This document shows positions 13,873 to 13,957 of a stretch of DNA of 13,957 nt, piece by piece. Under the pieces are notes generated by a model, which worked only from the letters and a program-made list of their open reading frames with translations, was not told the origin of the DNA and made no database searches. Positions within the stretch are counted from its first letter, which is position 1, and every line of letters begins with the position of its first letter. The translations under genes were made by a program, and so were the position numbers. The stretch is from JBALVO01 sp036961445 (lineage in GTDB: Bacteria; Pseudomonadota; Gammaproteobacteria; Pseudomonadales; Halieaceae): positions 1-13,957 of the forward strand of contig JBALVO010000100.1 in assembly GCA_036961445.1 (NCBI GenBank), read 5' to 3'.

Positions 13873-13957
13873 GCGAGTGTGGTGGAATTGGTATACACAT
13901 CAGACTTAAAATCTGACGGCCTCACGGCTATGCGGGTTCAAGTCCCGCCACTCGCAC
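13873..13957 (+). tRNA. tRNA-Leu(TAA), lacking only its last two bases at the window end
   Basis: The acceptor strand GCGAGTG (13873-13879) pairs with CACTCGC (13949-13955). The D-arm is leucine-type (TGGTGGAATTGGTATACACA). The anticodon arm is TCAGA-CTTAAAA-TCTGA at 13900-13916 with anticodon TAA at 13907-13909. A long variable arm GGCCTCACGGCT follows, as in leucine tRNAs. The T-arm GCGGG-TTCAAGT-CCCGC is intact. Discriminator A is at 13956 and the window ends on the first C of CCA. The acceptor stem and anticodon stem differ from the broken tRNA-Leu upstream, so it is not a simple duplicate. Confidence 0.95.

Overview
The window suggests a marine-type gammaproteobacterium; the Halieaceae (OM60/NOR5) or a neighbouring group is my inference from gene content, moderate GC and tRNA style, not from a marker gene. 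It runs from a tRNA-Cys (only its 3' part is inside the window) to a tRNA-Leu(TAA) that lacks only its last two bases.

Layout. Positions 1-46 are tRNA-Cys(GCA). Positions 47-599 hold no convincing gene. Positions 600-4894 are a two-gene RND efflux operon: a periplasmic adaptor and a 1055-residue inner-membrane pump, without an outer-membrane factor. Positions 4895-5196 are empty. From 5197 to 11372 six single genes alternate strictly in strand: class I photolyase (-), flavin split-barrel protein (+), SIRT4-like sirtuin (-), TIGR01777 NAD-dependent epimerase (+), TudS-DUF1722 protein of the RudS type (-) and a MerR regulator resembling class II LitR (+). A small two-helix membrane protein and a LEA14-type lipoprotein follow as a translationally coupled pair (11493-12127). 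A sodium:neurotransmitter-symporter family transporter lies on the minus strand (12163-13515). The window closes with a promoter, the 5' half of a broken tRNA-Leu(TAA), an AT-rich stretch with a 9-bp direct repeat, and a second, different tRNA-Leu(TAA).

The main point is the block 5197-11372, which reads as a light and photo-oxidative stress regulon. Three of its genes (photolyase, sirtuin, epimerase) have upstream sequences matching the TGATCC-N15/16-CGTA(A/T) pattern of ECF sigma factors of the RpoE-ChrR singlet-oxygen type. Two of these promoters sit so close to the start codon that the mRNAs are predicted to be leaderless or nearly so. The MerR protein has a LitR-like DNA-binding domain but no B12-binding DxHxxG motif. 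Photolyase repairs UV damage, and a RudS-type enzyme would remove the near-UV-absorbing 4-thiouridine from tRNA. No sigma factor, ChrR or LOV photoreceptor lies in the window, so those would have to be encoded elsewhere.

The right end looks like a mobile-element junction. A tRNA-Leu gene is cut just after its anticodon stem-loop, and a second tRNA-Leu with the same anticodon starts 87 bp further on and could replace it.
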